From Candidatus Saccharibacteria bacterium UBA3723 (GTDB lineage Bacteria; Patescibacteriota; Saccharimonadia; Saccharimonadales; Saccharimonadaceae): a DNA stretch of 32,873 bases. Made by a program: the position numbers and the translations under genes. Of this stretch, positions 1 to 8,533 are shown in pieces (positions within the stretch are counted from its first letter, which is position 1; each line of letters starts with the position of its first letter). The notes below the pieces were generated by a model, which worked only from the letters and a program-made list of their open reading frames with translations, had not been told where the DNA came from and ran no database searches. The stretch spans positions 1-32,873 of the forward strand of contig DFHM01000004.1 in assembly GCA_002371895.1 (NCBI GenBank). The letters run 5' to 3'.

Positions 1-39
1 CGTGGGCGTTTTTTATGGGGCGCGTATCTCTGTAAGATA

Positions 40-48
40 TGGTAAAAT
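40..48 (+). promoter_or_regulatory. Extended -10 promoter of pheS
   Basis: TGG followed by TAAAAT (hexamer 43-48) ends 10 nt before the pheS ATG at 59. There is no Shine-Dalgarno site between them, so the transcript would have almost no leader. Confidence 0.6.
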
Positions 49-58
49 AATATATGTT

Positions 59-1021
59 ATGTCAACTATAGCGGAGTTAAAAGCCGAGCTCAAAAAGCTC
101 AATGCTGAATACGCCAAAATCAAGGACGTCCCGGCCGAAAAACGTGCGGATTTTGGTAAAGAACTCAATCTCAAAAAACAGGCGATTATGCAAGAAATCG
201 CTGATGCCGAAGCTGCTGCAGAAGATGATTCTGTTGAAGCATTAGACATTACGGCCCCTTGCGATATTAACGAAAAACAGCCAGAGTTTTTGACGGCAGA
301 TTTTGGTAGCAAACACCCACTAATGACCGAGCTTGATCGCGTTGTTTCTATTTACCAAAGCATGGGTTTTGATATCATGGAATCTCGCCAGCTTGATGAT
401 GAATTTCATATGTTTGACAGCCTCAACTTCGCAAAAGGTCATCCTGCACGTGATGGTTATGATACTTTCCGTACCGAAGAAGGTTTTATTCCTCCTGCAC
501 ACACCAGCACAATGCAACATCGCGTTTTGAAAACCTACAAGTACAAGCTCGAAGAGGGCAAGGCAATTGCAGTCGCAGTTCCTGGTCGCGTATATCGCAA
601 CGAGGACGTTGATGCTACGCACGAACACACATTTTATCAGTGCGAAGGCGTCTATGTTTCAAAGACTTGCACCCTCGGCAATATGCTAGGCATTCTCCGC
701 GAATTCTTTGAAAAATATTACGGCCAAAAATTAAACATCAAAACTCAGCCAGGCTACTTCCCATTTACAGAACCAAGCCTAGAATTTTTAATTGAAAAAC
801 CAAAATCACTTGGTGGAAAAGGTGACGGTTGGCTCGAAATGCTCGGCTGTGGCATGATTCATCCAAACGTTCTAAAAATGGCTGGAATTGATCCAACCAA
901 ATATCAAGGCTTTGCATGGGGCGGCGGCATCGATCGTCTCGCAATGTTGCGCTATGGTCTTAATGATGTCCGCAACTTCGAAGCTGCAAAACTTGATTTC
1001 TTGAAGGAGTTCACATGTTAA
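59..1021 (+). CDS. pheS: Phenylalanine--tRNA ligase alpha subunit
   Basis: This is the catalytic alpha subunit of the alpha2beta2 enzyme that charges tRNA-Phe in the cytoplasm. The product is 320 aa. Residues 1-60 form the helical N-terminal coiled coil. The class II core shows AHTSTMQHR at 147-155, motif 2 from GRVYRNE at 176 to FYQCEG at 197, and motif 3 GGGIDRLAML at 288-297. The length is at the short end of the bacterial range. The ATG at 59 is chosen because the coiled coil begins there and a -10 element lies 10 nt upstream. A GTG at 2 is in frame, but it would add 19 residues that read through the promoter. The 3' end overlaps pheT by 7 nt, so the two subunits are translationally coupled. 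Confidence 0.97.
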   Translation: MSTIAELKAELKKLNAEYAKIKDVPAEKRADFGKELNLKKQAIMQEIADAEAAAEDDSVEALDITAPCDINEKQPEFLTADFGSKHPLMTELDRVVSIYQSMGFDIMESRQLDDEFHMFDSLNFAKGHPARDGYDTFRTEEGFIPPAHTSTMQHRVLKTYKYKLEEGKAIAVAVPGRVYRNEDVDATHEHTFYQCEGVYVSKTCTLGNMLGILREFFEKYYGQKLNIKTQPGYFPFTEPSLEFLIEKPKSLGGKGDGWLEMLGCGMIHPNVLKMAGIDPTKYQGFAWGGGIDRLAMLRYGLNDVRNFEAAKLDFLKEFTC

Positions 1022-3456
1022 TTTCATTAAACTGGCTCAAGAGCGGTCTTCAGACCGACGGCATTTCCGATGAAGAACTCGTCAAACTCATTGGTGCTCG
1101 CCTAGTTGAGATTGAACAAGTTATTGACGAAACGCACAAATACGACGGCATCTATGCTGTACAGGTAAAATATTGCGAAAAGATTCCAGACACGCATTTA
1201 TCGCTTTGTAAAATCGACGACGGCGGCGTCGCAAAAGACGTTGCGCGTGACGAAGATGGCTACGTCCAAGTTATGTGTGGTGCTCCAAACGTACATGAAG
1301 GTATGTATGCGGCTTGGATTGCACCGGGCGCAATCGTTCCTGCAACTTTCCATGACGACGAGCCATTCAAAATTGGCATGCGCAAAATGCTCAAAAAATA
1401 CGATTCTTATGGCATGATGGCCGGCGCAGACGAGCTTGCATTTGGCGATGATCACTCTGGTATCGTTGAGCTCGACCCGAGCCTCGCGACGCCAGGCAAA
1501 ACTCTATACGAAATCTTCGGCAATTTGGACGACAAAATTCTCGACATCGAAAACAAGTCTCTTACGCATCGTCCTGATACATTCGGTATTCTTGGCTTCC
1601 GTCGCGAAGTTGCCGGCATTCTTGGTCAAAAACATGTTTCTGAAGAATGGTATTTAAAGCCAGAACAAAACTTCAAAAACGACCCAGATGTAAAACTCAG
1701 CATTAGGCTCGACGAGAGTCTTTGCCCACGTTATACGGCTATCATTTTCAACGTCAATAAAGACGCCGATGCGCCAAAATATCTCAAGTACGACGACACG
1801 ATTCTTGCTCGTTCCGGCATGCGCCCAATCGACCCAATCGTTGACGCAACCAACTTAGTAATGCTTGGTTTTGGCCAGCCACTTCATGCTTTCGACTACG
1901 ATAAATTCATCAAAGTTGGCGGCACGAATTCACCAAGAATTATCGTGCGCGCCGCAAAAACCGGCGAAAAACTTGAATTGCTCGACGGTAGTACCGTGAC
2001 GCTCAATTCCGACGATATCGTAATCACTAGCAACGACGTTCCAGTCGCGCTTGCCGGCGCAATGGGCGGAGCAAACACCGCAATCGACGAAAATACAAAG
2101 CGTGTTATTCTCGAATCCGCAACGTTTAGCCTCTACAACCTTCGCAAGACCCAAATGGCGCACGGTATTTTCTCTGAAGCTATCACACGCTTCACGAAAG
2201 GTCAGCCAGCCGGCCAGACCAAATCCGTCGCACTTCGTTTTGCGGATATTACATCCAAGTTCCTCGAGCCTGTAGCGTTATTTGATAGCCAGGAAAATAA
2301 GCCAGAAGACGAGCTTGTTTCCGTCAGGCTTTCACATATCAACGGTCTACTTGGCACAGACTTCACAATGGAAGAAGTCAAGGATATTCTCGAAAATGTT
2401 GAATTCAAAGTTGAAACAAACGGCGACGCTTTAATTGCGCGCGTCCCATTCTGGCGCACTGATATTCATATTCCAGAAGATATCATCGAGGAAGTTGGTC
2501 GTCTTTCCGGCTACGATAATATCGAGCCAGTTTTGCCACTTCATGCAACGTCCGATCCAAACGCGGTCTTTACGATGAAGACGCAAATTCGCAATCATCT
2601 TGCTGCATGTGGCGCCAATGAGGTTCTTACTTATTCATTCGTTCATGGCGATTTAATGAAGAAAGTCGGCCAAAAACTAGAGAATTCTTTCAAAATCGTC
2701 AACTCTATTTCGCCAGAACTACAGCACATTCGTCAGACGATTGTTCCAAGCTTGCTTGATAAAACCTATGGCAATATTCGCGCCGGCTACGACAAGTTCG
2801 CACTCTTCGAGATGAACCAAGTCTATCCGCGCACTAATGGCATGGACGAAGACGGTGTGCCAAACAACTCTTACAATTTAGGCTTCGTTTTCGCAGACAA
2901 GAATAGCAAGTCCAATTACTATACCGCCAAAAAATATCTCGAAAACTTACTTAAGAACCTTGGCGTAAAATACGAAATCAAGCCATTTGTCGCAGAAGAA
3001 GATGTAACCAATGCATACTACGAGCCAAAACGTTCCGCCAGTATTTATTGCGGCGACGTAAAACTCGGCGATCTTGGCGAAATTAAGAATAAAGTTCTTC
3101 GCGAATTCAAGCTAAACTCTGGCACGGCCGCTTTTGAGCTTGATCTTATGAAGCTCATCTCGCATGCCGAAGGCGCAACGCACAAAGATTTCCGTGTTAG
3201 CCAATATCCATTTGTCTCTCGCGATGTTACTTTGAGCGTCTCGCTCGATACGGAATATGCTTCTCTCGAACAGCAAATTCGCGCAATCCTCGAAAAAGCC
3301 GACTATATCTATAAGCTCGAATGTACTTCAATTTATCGCCCAGAAGGTGCCGATACAAAGAACATTAGCTTCCATCTCGACTTCGCGGACCCAAGCAAGA
3401 CTTTGGAAAAAGGCGAGATTAACGCTATAATGGCAAAAGTGGAACAAGTAAAATAA
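1015..3456 (+). CDS. pheT: Phenylalanine--tRNA ligase beta subunit
   Basis: This is the beta subunit of PheRS, which carries tRNA-binding, B3/B4 editing and anticodon-binding parts. It is 813 aa, normal for the family. An EMAP/OB-type tRNA-binding domain occupies about 40-150 (MCGAPNVHEGMYAAW region). B5 and the catalytic-like core follow in the middle. The FDX-ACB anticodon-binding domain is at the C-terminus (about 718-813, starting near FRVSQYPFVSRDVTLSV). AAGGAG at 1003-1008 lies inside the end of pheS and fixes the ATG at 1015. The gene overlaps pheS by 7 nt and is followed after 22 nt by an FKBP gene with no promoter between, so all three are probably one transcript. Confidence 0.97.
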   Translation: MLISLNWLKSGLQTDGISDEELVKLIGARLVEIEQVIDETHKYDGIYAVQVKYCEKIPDTHLSLCKIDDGGVAKDVARDEDGYVQVMCGAPNVHEGMYAAWIAPGAIVPATFHDDEPFKIGMRKMLKKYDSYGMMAGADELAFGDDHSGIVELDPSLATPGKTLYEIFGNLDDKILDIENKSLTHRPDTFGILGFRREVAGILGQKHVSEEWYLKPEQNFKNDPDVKLSIRLDESLCPRYTAIIFNVNKDADAPKYLKYDDTILARSGMRPIDPIVDATNLVMLGFGQPLHAFDYDKFIKVGGTNSPRIIVRAAKTGEKLELLDGSTVTLNSDDIVITSNDVPVALAGAMGGANTAIDENTKRVILESATFSLYNLRKTQMAHGIFSEAITRFTKGQPAGQTKSVALRFADITSKFLEPVALFDSQENKPEDELVSVRLSHINGLLGTDFTMEEVKDILENVEFKVETNGDALIARVPFWRTDIHIPEDIIEEVGRLSGYDNIEPVLPLHATSDPNAVFTMKTQIRNHLAACGANEVLTYSFVHGDLMKKVGQKLENSFKIVNSISPELQHIRQTIVPSLLDKTYGNIRAGYDKFALFEMNQVYPRTNGMDEDGVPNNSYNLGFVFADKNSKSNYYTAKKYLENLLKNLGVKYEIKPFVAEEDVTNAYYEPKRSASIYCGDVKLGDLGEIKNKVLREFKLNSGTAAFELDLMKLISHAEGATHKDFRVSQYPFVSRDVTLSVSLDTEYASLEQQIRAILEKADYIYKLECTSIYRPEGADTKNISFHLDFADPSKTLEKGEINAIMAKVEQVK

Positions 3457-3478
3457 CGGGTGGAAAATTGGAGGTAAT

Positions 3479-4195
3479 ATGATTAAAAATGAAGAACTAA
3501 CGACATCCCCAAAACAGAGAATTGTCATCGTGCTAGTCGCACTTTTGATGCTCGGTTCAACTTTTGCACTCTATGCTGGTATCGTTTTGAATTACAACAA
3601 CAATACCGAAACTAGCCAGGCCAAAGACGAAAAACAAGAACGTTTCGAAAAACTCTACGCCGAGTATCAGGAAAAACTCGATGCCCAGGCAAAAGAACTC
3701 TCAAATATCTATTTCGAGGAATTTTCCAAATATCGTAGCAATGTAAAGAGCTTCAACGCTGCCGGCGCAACCGAGCTCAAGGTTAATGATCTCAAGGTTG
3801 GCGAAGGCCGCGAAATCGTCGAAATGAAAGACACGGATTACGCCGCATATTACATTGGTTGGCTATCCGACGAGACTATCTTTGACTCGTCATTTGACGA
3901 CAACGAGAATCCAACTCGCCTTATTCAGCCACTTGAAGGCTCCGAAAACATGATTGAGGGTTGGCTTGAGGGTATCTCCCACTACGAGGAAGATGGGACT
4001 CATTATTGGGACGGCATGCGTATTGGCGGTATCCGCGAGATTACCATTCCTGCCGCACTCGCATACGGCGATCAAGAACAGGGCACAATTCCAGCCAACA
4101 GCCCGCTCAAATTCGTCATCATGCTTATCGAAAAACCAGAGGAAATTGAGGCTCCAGCCGAACTCGAAGAGCTCTATTCCGAGCTTTACGGCTAA
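3479..4195 (+). CDS. Membrane-anchored FKBP-type peptidyl-prolyl cis-trans isomerase
   Basis: This is a predicted prolyl isomerase that helps fold exported proteins at the outer face of the membrane. The 238-aa product has one N-terminal membrane segment at about 14-36, a charged coiled-coil linker at about 45-85 and an FKBP domain at about 98-220. FKBP signatures are visible: the paired tyrosines near 124, FDSS at 135-138, MIEGWLEGI at 158-166, AYGD at 195-198 and the final strand FVIMLIEKP. GGAGG at 3470-3474 supports the ATG. The gene lies 22 nt after pheT, so it is probably transcribed with it. The link to tRNA charging looks positional rather than functional. A strong terminator follows. 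Confidence 0.9.
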   Translation: MIKNEELTTSPKQRIVIVLVALLMLGSTFALYAGIVLNYNNNTETSQAKDEKQERFEKLYAEYQEKLDAQAKELSNIYFEEFSKYRSNVKSFNAAGATELKVNDLKVGEGREIVEMKDTDYAAYYIGWLSDETIFDSSFDDNENPTRLIQPLEGSENMIEGWLEGISHYEEDGTHYWDGMRIGGIREITIPAALAYGDQEQGTIPANSPLKFVIMLIEKPEEIEAPAELEELYSELYG

Positions 4196-4211
4196 AATTC
4201 TCAAAAACACC

Positions 4212-4239
4212 AAAAATACCCCGTAACAGGGGTATTTTT
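4212..4239 (+). terminator. Rho-independent terminator after the pheST-FKBP operon
   Basis: AAAAATACCCC (4212-4222) pairs perfectly with GGGGTATTTTT (4229-4239) across a 6-nt loop. A and T runs flank both sides, so it could work in both directions. Confidence 0.9.
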
Positions 4240-4272
4240 GCATGCAAAACGGGCGCTTAAGCATAAGCGTTC

Positions 4273-4301
4273 TTGACTTTTTTGCCTATCTGTGCTATAA
4301 T
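4273..4301 (+). promoter_or_regulatory. Consensus sigma70-type promoter
   Basis: TTGACT (4273-4278), a 17-nt spacer and TATAAT (4296-4301), with TGC directly before the -10 (extended -10). It is one of the best promoters in the window. It drives a ~205-nt leader before the ATG at 4516. Confidence 0.88.
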
Positions 4302-4307
4302 GATAGA

Positions 4308-4515
4308 CGTAATCGTAAAAATATGCGATTAGGTACATTGAAAGTTACTTACTACAGATATCAAATTACTATTTCATTACCCATTATTTCTAGCAGCCAC
4401 CTGCATTCCTATCTATCTCCAAAGAGGTAGGCTGAAATGCAGGCGAGCTGCACACGAAGCTATCGCAGCTCGTGAAATATAGAAAGGCCCTTAGGAAAGG
4501 GAGAGGTGGGAGAAT
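4308..4515 (+). promoter_or_regulatory. Long structured 5' leader (about 205 nt)
   Basis: The span between the promoter and the ATG at 4516 holds no credible gene. It contains two strong hairpins. In the first, CCTGCATT (4400-4407) pairs with AATGCAGG (4436-4443), enclosing a weaker inner stem TATCTC/GAGGTA. In the second, CGAGCTGC (4444-4451) pairs with GCAGCTCG (4465-4472). The hairpins abut directly. A purine-rich stretch with GGGAG and GAGGTGGGAG (about 4499-4512) is the ribosome-binding site. Such a leader suggests RNA-level control or an RNA-stability element. I could not match it to a riboswitch class. Confidence 0.6.
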
Positions 4516-5214
4516 ATGGCTAGTAATTGGTATCATTCATTTGAAGCTCAGATGAGCTGGGAAGTAGTAGGAGTTGTTATCGTATTGATGGCGTTGGCAT
4601 ATCTGATCGGTCGCAAGAGCATTCAGTATGTCAGTGTCAAGAAAGCATGCAAGATCAAAGGCGAATTCGTTGCGCCTAAGTCTGCTCCTCAGTATGAGGC
4701 AGGAAAGGAGAACGGAGTCGACCGCAGAATCAAGGATAGAGCACTTAAAGTTGCAAGTCGTAAGGAGCTTAAAACTAACAGCACTGTTATGGTGCTTCAT
4801 AGCACAACCTTCGATAATGCAATCGCAGCTGTCTTTGCAAGCATCTTTGCATATGTCTTTGCAAACGCACACATCAACGGAATGATTCAGTGGTTTATCA
4901 ACCATCTTGGAGCAAACGAGAGCGCTGCTTGGGGCGACATCTGCGCCTTCATGGCAATCGGTTTGCTTTTCAGCGTATTTTACGCAATCATCTTCCGTCT
5001 TGTACGTGCAGGACAAATCCACACAGTAGTGGAAAAAAGCGAGGATTATCTTGCAGCCGGATACGCTCCTTTATACTTCGAAAAGGAATCTGTCGGCTAT
5101 GGCGTACAGCTTATCGTTTGGTTATACAGACGTAAACAGCAAAAGAAAGAAGCTGCCAAAGCAAGACGCGTGCATGACAATGTCATCCAGTTCCCTGAAA
5201 CTGAAATCGCTTAA
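4516..5214 (+). CDS. Membrane protein of unknown function
   Basis: I do not recognise the family. The product is 232 aa. It has a membrane segment at about 14-33, a basic cytoplasmic-type stretch at about 35-90 and two more hydrophobic segments at about 95-118 and 140-163. The C-terminal tail is charged and rich in Lys and Arg (YRRKQQKKEAAKARR near 200-215). The tail would lie in the cytoplasm if the N-terminus is outside. The start has a strong purine-rich Shine-Dalgarno site. Codon choice differs from the neighbours: AGA and AAG are used freely, where flanking genes favour CGC/CGT and mixed AAA/AAG. The gene is an independent unit with its own consensus promoter, long leader and terminator, which together suggest high or regulated expression. 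Confidence 0.75.
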   Translation: MASNWYHSFEAQMSWEVVGVVIVLMALAYLIGRKSIQYVSVKKACKIKGEFVAPKSAPQYEAGKENGVDRRIKDRALKVASRKELKTNSTVMVLHSTTFDNAIAAVFASIFAYVFANAHINGMIQWFINHLGANESAAWGDICAFMAIGLLFSVFYAIIFRLVRAGQIHTVVEKSEDYLAAGYAPLYFEKESVGYGVQLIVWLYRRKQQKKEAAKARRVHDNVIQFPETEIA

Positions 5215-5228
5215 GTAAGTAACAACAA

Positions 5229-5254
5229 CCCAAAGGCCCGCGCCATGCGGGCCT
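5229..5254 (+). terminator. Rho-independent terminator
   Basis: AAAGGCCCGC (5229-5238) pairs with GCGGGCCTTT (5244-5253) across a GCCAT loop and runs into T residues. Confidence 0.9.
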
Positions 5255-5275
5255 TTTCCCATGCCAAAAAACATG

Positions 5276-5284
5276 TGATAAGAT
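5276..5284 (+). promoter_or_regulatory. Extended -10 promoter of sbcB, leaderless type
   Basis: TGA followed by TAAGAT (5279-5284). Exactly 6 nt separate the hexamer from the ATG at 5291, which would place the A of the start codon at about +1. Confidence 0.6.
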
Positions 5285-5290
5285 AAACTC

Positions 5291-6643
5291 ATGGAACAGA
5301 CTTTCTTCTTTTATGACCTAGAAACATCCGGCCTCAATGCGCGCGCCGATCGCATTATGCAGTTTGCAGGGCAACGCACGGATATGAATCTTAATCCAAT
5401 TGGTGACCCAGTAAATATCTTGGTCAAAATGAATGAAGATACCTTGCCTAGCCCATACGCCATCATGGTCACCAAAATCACCCCACAATCCACCCTGATG
5501 GATGGCTTTACGGAAGTTGAATTTTGTAAATATGTTACCGATGAAATCTTTACTCCTGGCACAATTGCGATGGGATATAATTCTGTTCGTTTTGATGATG
5601 AATTTATGCGCCATATTTTCTGGCGCTGTTTTTATGACCCATATGAGTGGCAATGGAAAGATGGTCGTAGCAAATGGGATTTGCTCGATGTCGTTCGCAT
5701 GACGCGTGCACTTCGTCCAGAAGGCATCGAATGGCCGTTTACGGACGAGGGGAAGGCAACTAATCGACTTGAATTAATTACGAAACTTAACGGTATTTCG
5801 CACGAGCATGCGCATGATGCTTTGTCGGACGTTGAAGCATTAATTGACGTTACGCGCCTGATTAAAGAAAGGCAGCCAAAGCTTTACGAATGGCTATTCA
5901 AAATGCGCGACAAAAAGGCAGTCCAGCAACTCGTAAATCTCGAAAAACCACAACCTTTCGTTTATTCTTCTGGCCGCTATTCTTCCGCAAATAATAAGAC
6001 GACTGTCGCATATCCAATTGCGCCCGCAAAGAATGGCAACGTACTAGTTTTTGACCTGCGCCAAAATTTAGACGAACTACTTGCACAGGAAGAACCAAAA
6101 TTCTTCCCGGTCGTAAAAGAATTAAAATACAATCATTGTCCTGCGGTTGCGCCGCTTGGCGTCTTGGAGCAGGAGGATGGCTGGAAGAAGATTGGCCTCA
6201 CGAAAGAGCAGGTCGAAGCAAACAAAAAAGCTCTGCTTGCTCACCCAGATTTTATTGAAAAAATGCGCACCGAAAACGAAGAGCGAGCAGAATTCCCACC
6301 GGCCATCGATTCCGAATCTGCGCTCTATGATGGATTTCTAGACAACGCAGACAAAACAAGTTGTAATGCTGTGCGCCGTGCTACACTAAATGATCTCGCT
6401 GATTTCCATCCAGATTTTCATGATCCACGTTTGCCAGATTTACTATTGCATTACAAAGCGCGTAATTTCGAAAAATCCCTTACAGAATCCGAGCATAAAA
6501 AATGGGACGAATATCGCATGGCTCGTATTAAAGCCAAGCAAAACGAATACATTAAGGCTATTCAGGACTTGGCCGCAAAAGGCGCCGATTCGTTCATTCT
6601 CGAAGAACTCCAACTTTGGTATCAATCACTCTTGCCGTACTAG
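5291..6643 (+). CDS. sbcB: Exonuclease I (single-strand 3'-5' DNA exonuclease)
   Basis: This is a predicted DEDDh-type exonuclease that degrades single-stranded DNA 3' to 5' in recombination and mismatch repair. The product is 450 aa, close to the E. coli enzyme. All exonuclease motifs are visible: ExoI DLETSG at residues 9-14, ExoII in GYNSVRFDDEF at about 96-106, and ExoIII with the histidine HAHDALSDVEA at about 175-185. The C-terminal half carries the ExoI SH3-like and helical extensions (YDGFLDNADK and LLLHYKARNF are typical). The start follows a -10 element at a 6-nt gap, with no Shine-Dalgarno site. The gene stands alone. Confidence 0.93.
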   Translation: MEQTFFFYDLETSGLNARADRIMQFAGQRTDMNLNPIGDPVNILVKMNEDTLPSPYAIMVTKITPQSTLMDGFTEVEFCKYVTDEIFTPGTIAMGYNSVRFDDEFMRHIFWRCFYDPYEWQWKDGRSKWDLLDVVRMTRALRPEGIEWPFTDEGKATNRLELITKLNGISHEHAHDALSDVEALIDVTRLIKERQPKLYEWLFKMRDKKAVQQLVNLEKPQPFVYSSGRYSSANNKTTVAYPIAPAKNGNVLVFDLRQNLDELLAQEEPKFFPVVKELKYNHCPAVAPLGVLEQEDGWKKIGLTKEQVEANKKALLAHPDFIEKMRTENEERAEFPPAIDSESALYDGFLDNADKTSCNAVRRATLNDLADFHPDFHDPRLPDLLLHYKARNFEKSLTESEHKKWDEYRMARIKAKQNEYIKAIQDLAAKGADSFILEELQLWYQSLLPY

Positions 6644-6685
6644 ACTTCGCTTAAGTTTTTAATCGAAGCGCAAAGTCGGTATAAT
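6643..6685 (+). promoter_or_regulatory. Leaderless-type promoter with adjacent inverted repeat
   Basis: TATAAT at 6680-6685 lies exactly 6 nt before the ATG at 6692. Directly upstream, GACTTCGCTT (6643-6652) can pair with AAGCG (6666-6670) and AAGTC (6673-6677), apart from a CA bulge. The repeat overlaps the -35 region and the sbcB stop codon. It may be a weak terminator for sbcB or an operator. Confidence 0.55.
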
Positions 6686-6691
6686 AGATAT

Positions 6692-8533
6692 ATGCAATGG
6701 TTGATTGGTATAAATGCGCTCCGTTTTTTTGCGATTATATTAATCGTCATTTATCATCTCTTCCGAAACACTCTTCCTGGTGGCTTTATTGCAGTAGAAA
6801 TCTTCTTTGCAATTTCTGGTTTTTTGATTTTTTCAAAACTAATCAAGCAGTTCGATAAAGATCGCAAAATTGGCTATTGGAAATTTGTCGGCTCGCGTAT
6901 TGTTAGGCTCATGCCGGCGCTGCTTGTTTGTGTTGTATTAACTTTGCTTGCTGCATTTCTGGTGCATCCAGACGTGCTCGCTGGTACGCGTATTAATACA
7001 CTTGCTGCACTAACTTTTACGACCAATATTAAAGAACTTATTTCTGGCGGCTCGTACGAGAACACCATCTCGCCGAACCTATTTGAGCATACTTGGTTTC
7101 TTGCGCTAGAGATGCAGTTTTATCTAATCGTTCCGCTCCTAATTACTTTCGTGATGGGTGCGTTCAAAAAATCCAGAAAAGGCGCAAAATTTCTCGGTAT
7201 TTCATTACTCGCCCTAAGTATTATTTCTTATATTCTGATGGGTGTTTACGGCGGGCTGTTCGGCATGCAAGACCGTGCATATTTTGCGCTAGACTCGCAT
7301 ATGGGCGCCTTCTGTCTTGGCGGTGTTCTTGCTGTATTTAATTTCCTGATTCCGCGTACGCCTCGTACAAAAAAGATCATCCCGGCAATTGGCGTTGCAA
7401 TTAGCCTGATCATCATTACGATTCTCTCAACGAAGCTGACTTTTGATAATCCAATGACTTTCTATTTTGGACTGCCATTTACTGGTCTCCTGACCGTAAT
7501 TATGATTTTCTGTATCATCAAGTTGCAACCAAATGTACATGTGCGAAGGCGCATTACGATTCCGATTCGTATTGCTGAAAAACTCGGCGGTTATTCCTAC
7601 GGAATTTATCTATTTCACTGGCCGCTCTATGTGCTGCTGCCAAATATTTTGCCACACAATACGGAATCTTGGGTGGCACCAGTTCTAAATATCGCCATTA
7701 GCGCTTTGCTATCATACTTGTTCGTAAAATATATCCGTATGGATCGTTTTGCGAAGAACTTCAAAAGCTCCGCAAAAATGCGTACGATTTACGCGATTTG
7801 TCTAGTCGTCGTAATTGTTCCATGTGTAATTTCTCTTGTCCGCGCGCCACAAGTTTCTAGTATTACCGAGCAGCTCAATTCCATGCAGGAGGAGGCTAAG
7901 GAGCGCGAGGACGAGGTTCTAGCCGTCGACTACTTCGGCATTGATTCAGCTCTCGGCAATACACGCGATGCGATGCTTTCGCAGCTAGATGTCACCGCAA
8001 ACAAAGACGCTGCTCCAACTCCGCAGCCTTCGCGTGCCGCACCAAGCGCGAACTCCGCCCAGGTTCTTATCATCGGCGATTCTGTTACGTTGGGCGCAAA
8101 ACAGGCACTAGAATCTACAATTAACGGTTCTTATGTGGATGCCGTAGAGTCGCGTGGTATTTGGACGGCGCGTAATATTCTTGCTGGCTATTCTGCAACA
8201 GGCAAACTTCCAGACATTATTGTGATTAGCCTAATAACGAACGAATTTACGATTACTGACGGTCTACTGCAGAGCATTGTGGATGTGGCTGGGCCTGGCC
8301 ATTCCTTCGTTTTCGTTACGGGCTATGCTGGTCCGCAGCAACCGCGCGAAACACAAAACGAAGCTCTCAAAAATTACGTTAAAAACCACAACAATACTTA
8401 CATTGCGGACTGGTGGGAACTTTCGCATGATAACTGGTCACTTATGTATGCCGACCATATTCATCTGAATCCAGAAGGCCGTACGGCGTACGCAAATCTC
8501 GTGAATAACGTAATCAGGAGTATCAAGCGATGA
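6692..8533 (+). CDS. Acyltransferase-3 / SGNH fusion, OatA-like peptidoglycan or glycan O-acetyltransferase
   Basis: This is a predicted integral membrane enzyme that moves acetyl groups across the membrane and onto a cell-surface glycan, as OatA does for peptidoglycan. The 613-aa product has an acyltransferase-3 domain of about ten membrane segments (residues 5-375). Its N-terminal signature is LRFFAIILIVIYH, and VEIFFAISGFLIF follows. A linker at about 385-450 leads to an extracytoplasmic SGNH domain. The catalytic serine is in IGDS (D463-S464), and the Asp/His pair is in DHIH (588-591). The start is leaderless. The stop overlaps the next ATG by 4 nt (ATGA), so the downstream membrane protein is coupled. 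The true acceptor cannot be read from the sequence. Confidence 0.88.
   Translation: MQWLIGINALRFFAIILIVIYHLFRNTLPGGFIAVEIFFAISGFLIFSKLIKQFDKDRKIGYWKFVGSRIVRLMPALLVCVVLTLLAAFLVHPDVLAGTRINTLAALTFTTNIKELISGGSYENTISPNLFEHTWFLALEMQFYLIVPLLITFVMGAFKKSRKGAKFLGISLLALSIISYILMGVYGGLFGMQDRAYFALDSHMGAFCLGGVLAVFNFLIPRTPRTKKIIPAIGVAISLIIITILSTKLTFDNPMTFYFGLPFTGLLTVIMIFCIIKLQPNVHVRRRITIPIRIAEKLGGYSYGIYLFHWPLYVLLPNILPHNTESWVAPVLNIAISALLSYLFVKYIRMDRFAKNFKSSAKMRTIYAICLVVVIVPCVISLVRAPQVSSITEQLNSMQEEAKEREDEVLAVDYFGIDSALGNTRDAMLSQLDVTANKDAAPTPQPSRAAPSANSAQVLIIGDSVTLGAKQALESTINGSYVDAVESRGIWTARNILAGYSATGKLPDIIVISLITNEFTITDGLLQSIVDVAGPGHSFVFVTGYAGPQQPRETQNEALKNYVKNHNNTYIADWWELSHDNWSLMYADHIHLNPEGRTAYANLVNNVIRSIKR

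Noticed and set aside
2..58. GTG start at 2 extending pheS by 19 residues
   Set aside because: The extension reads through the -10 element and does not resemble the family N-terminus. The ATG at 59 begins the known coiled coil.
4242..4430. 62-aa open frame in the region before 4516
   Set aside because: It spans the promoter and the start of the structured leader, with no ribosome-binding site and no protein-like pattern.
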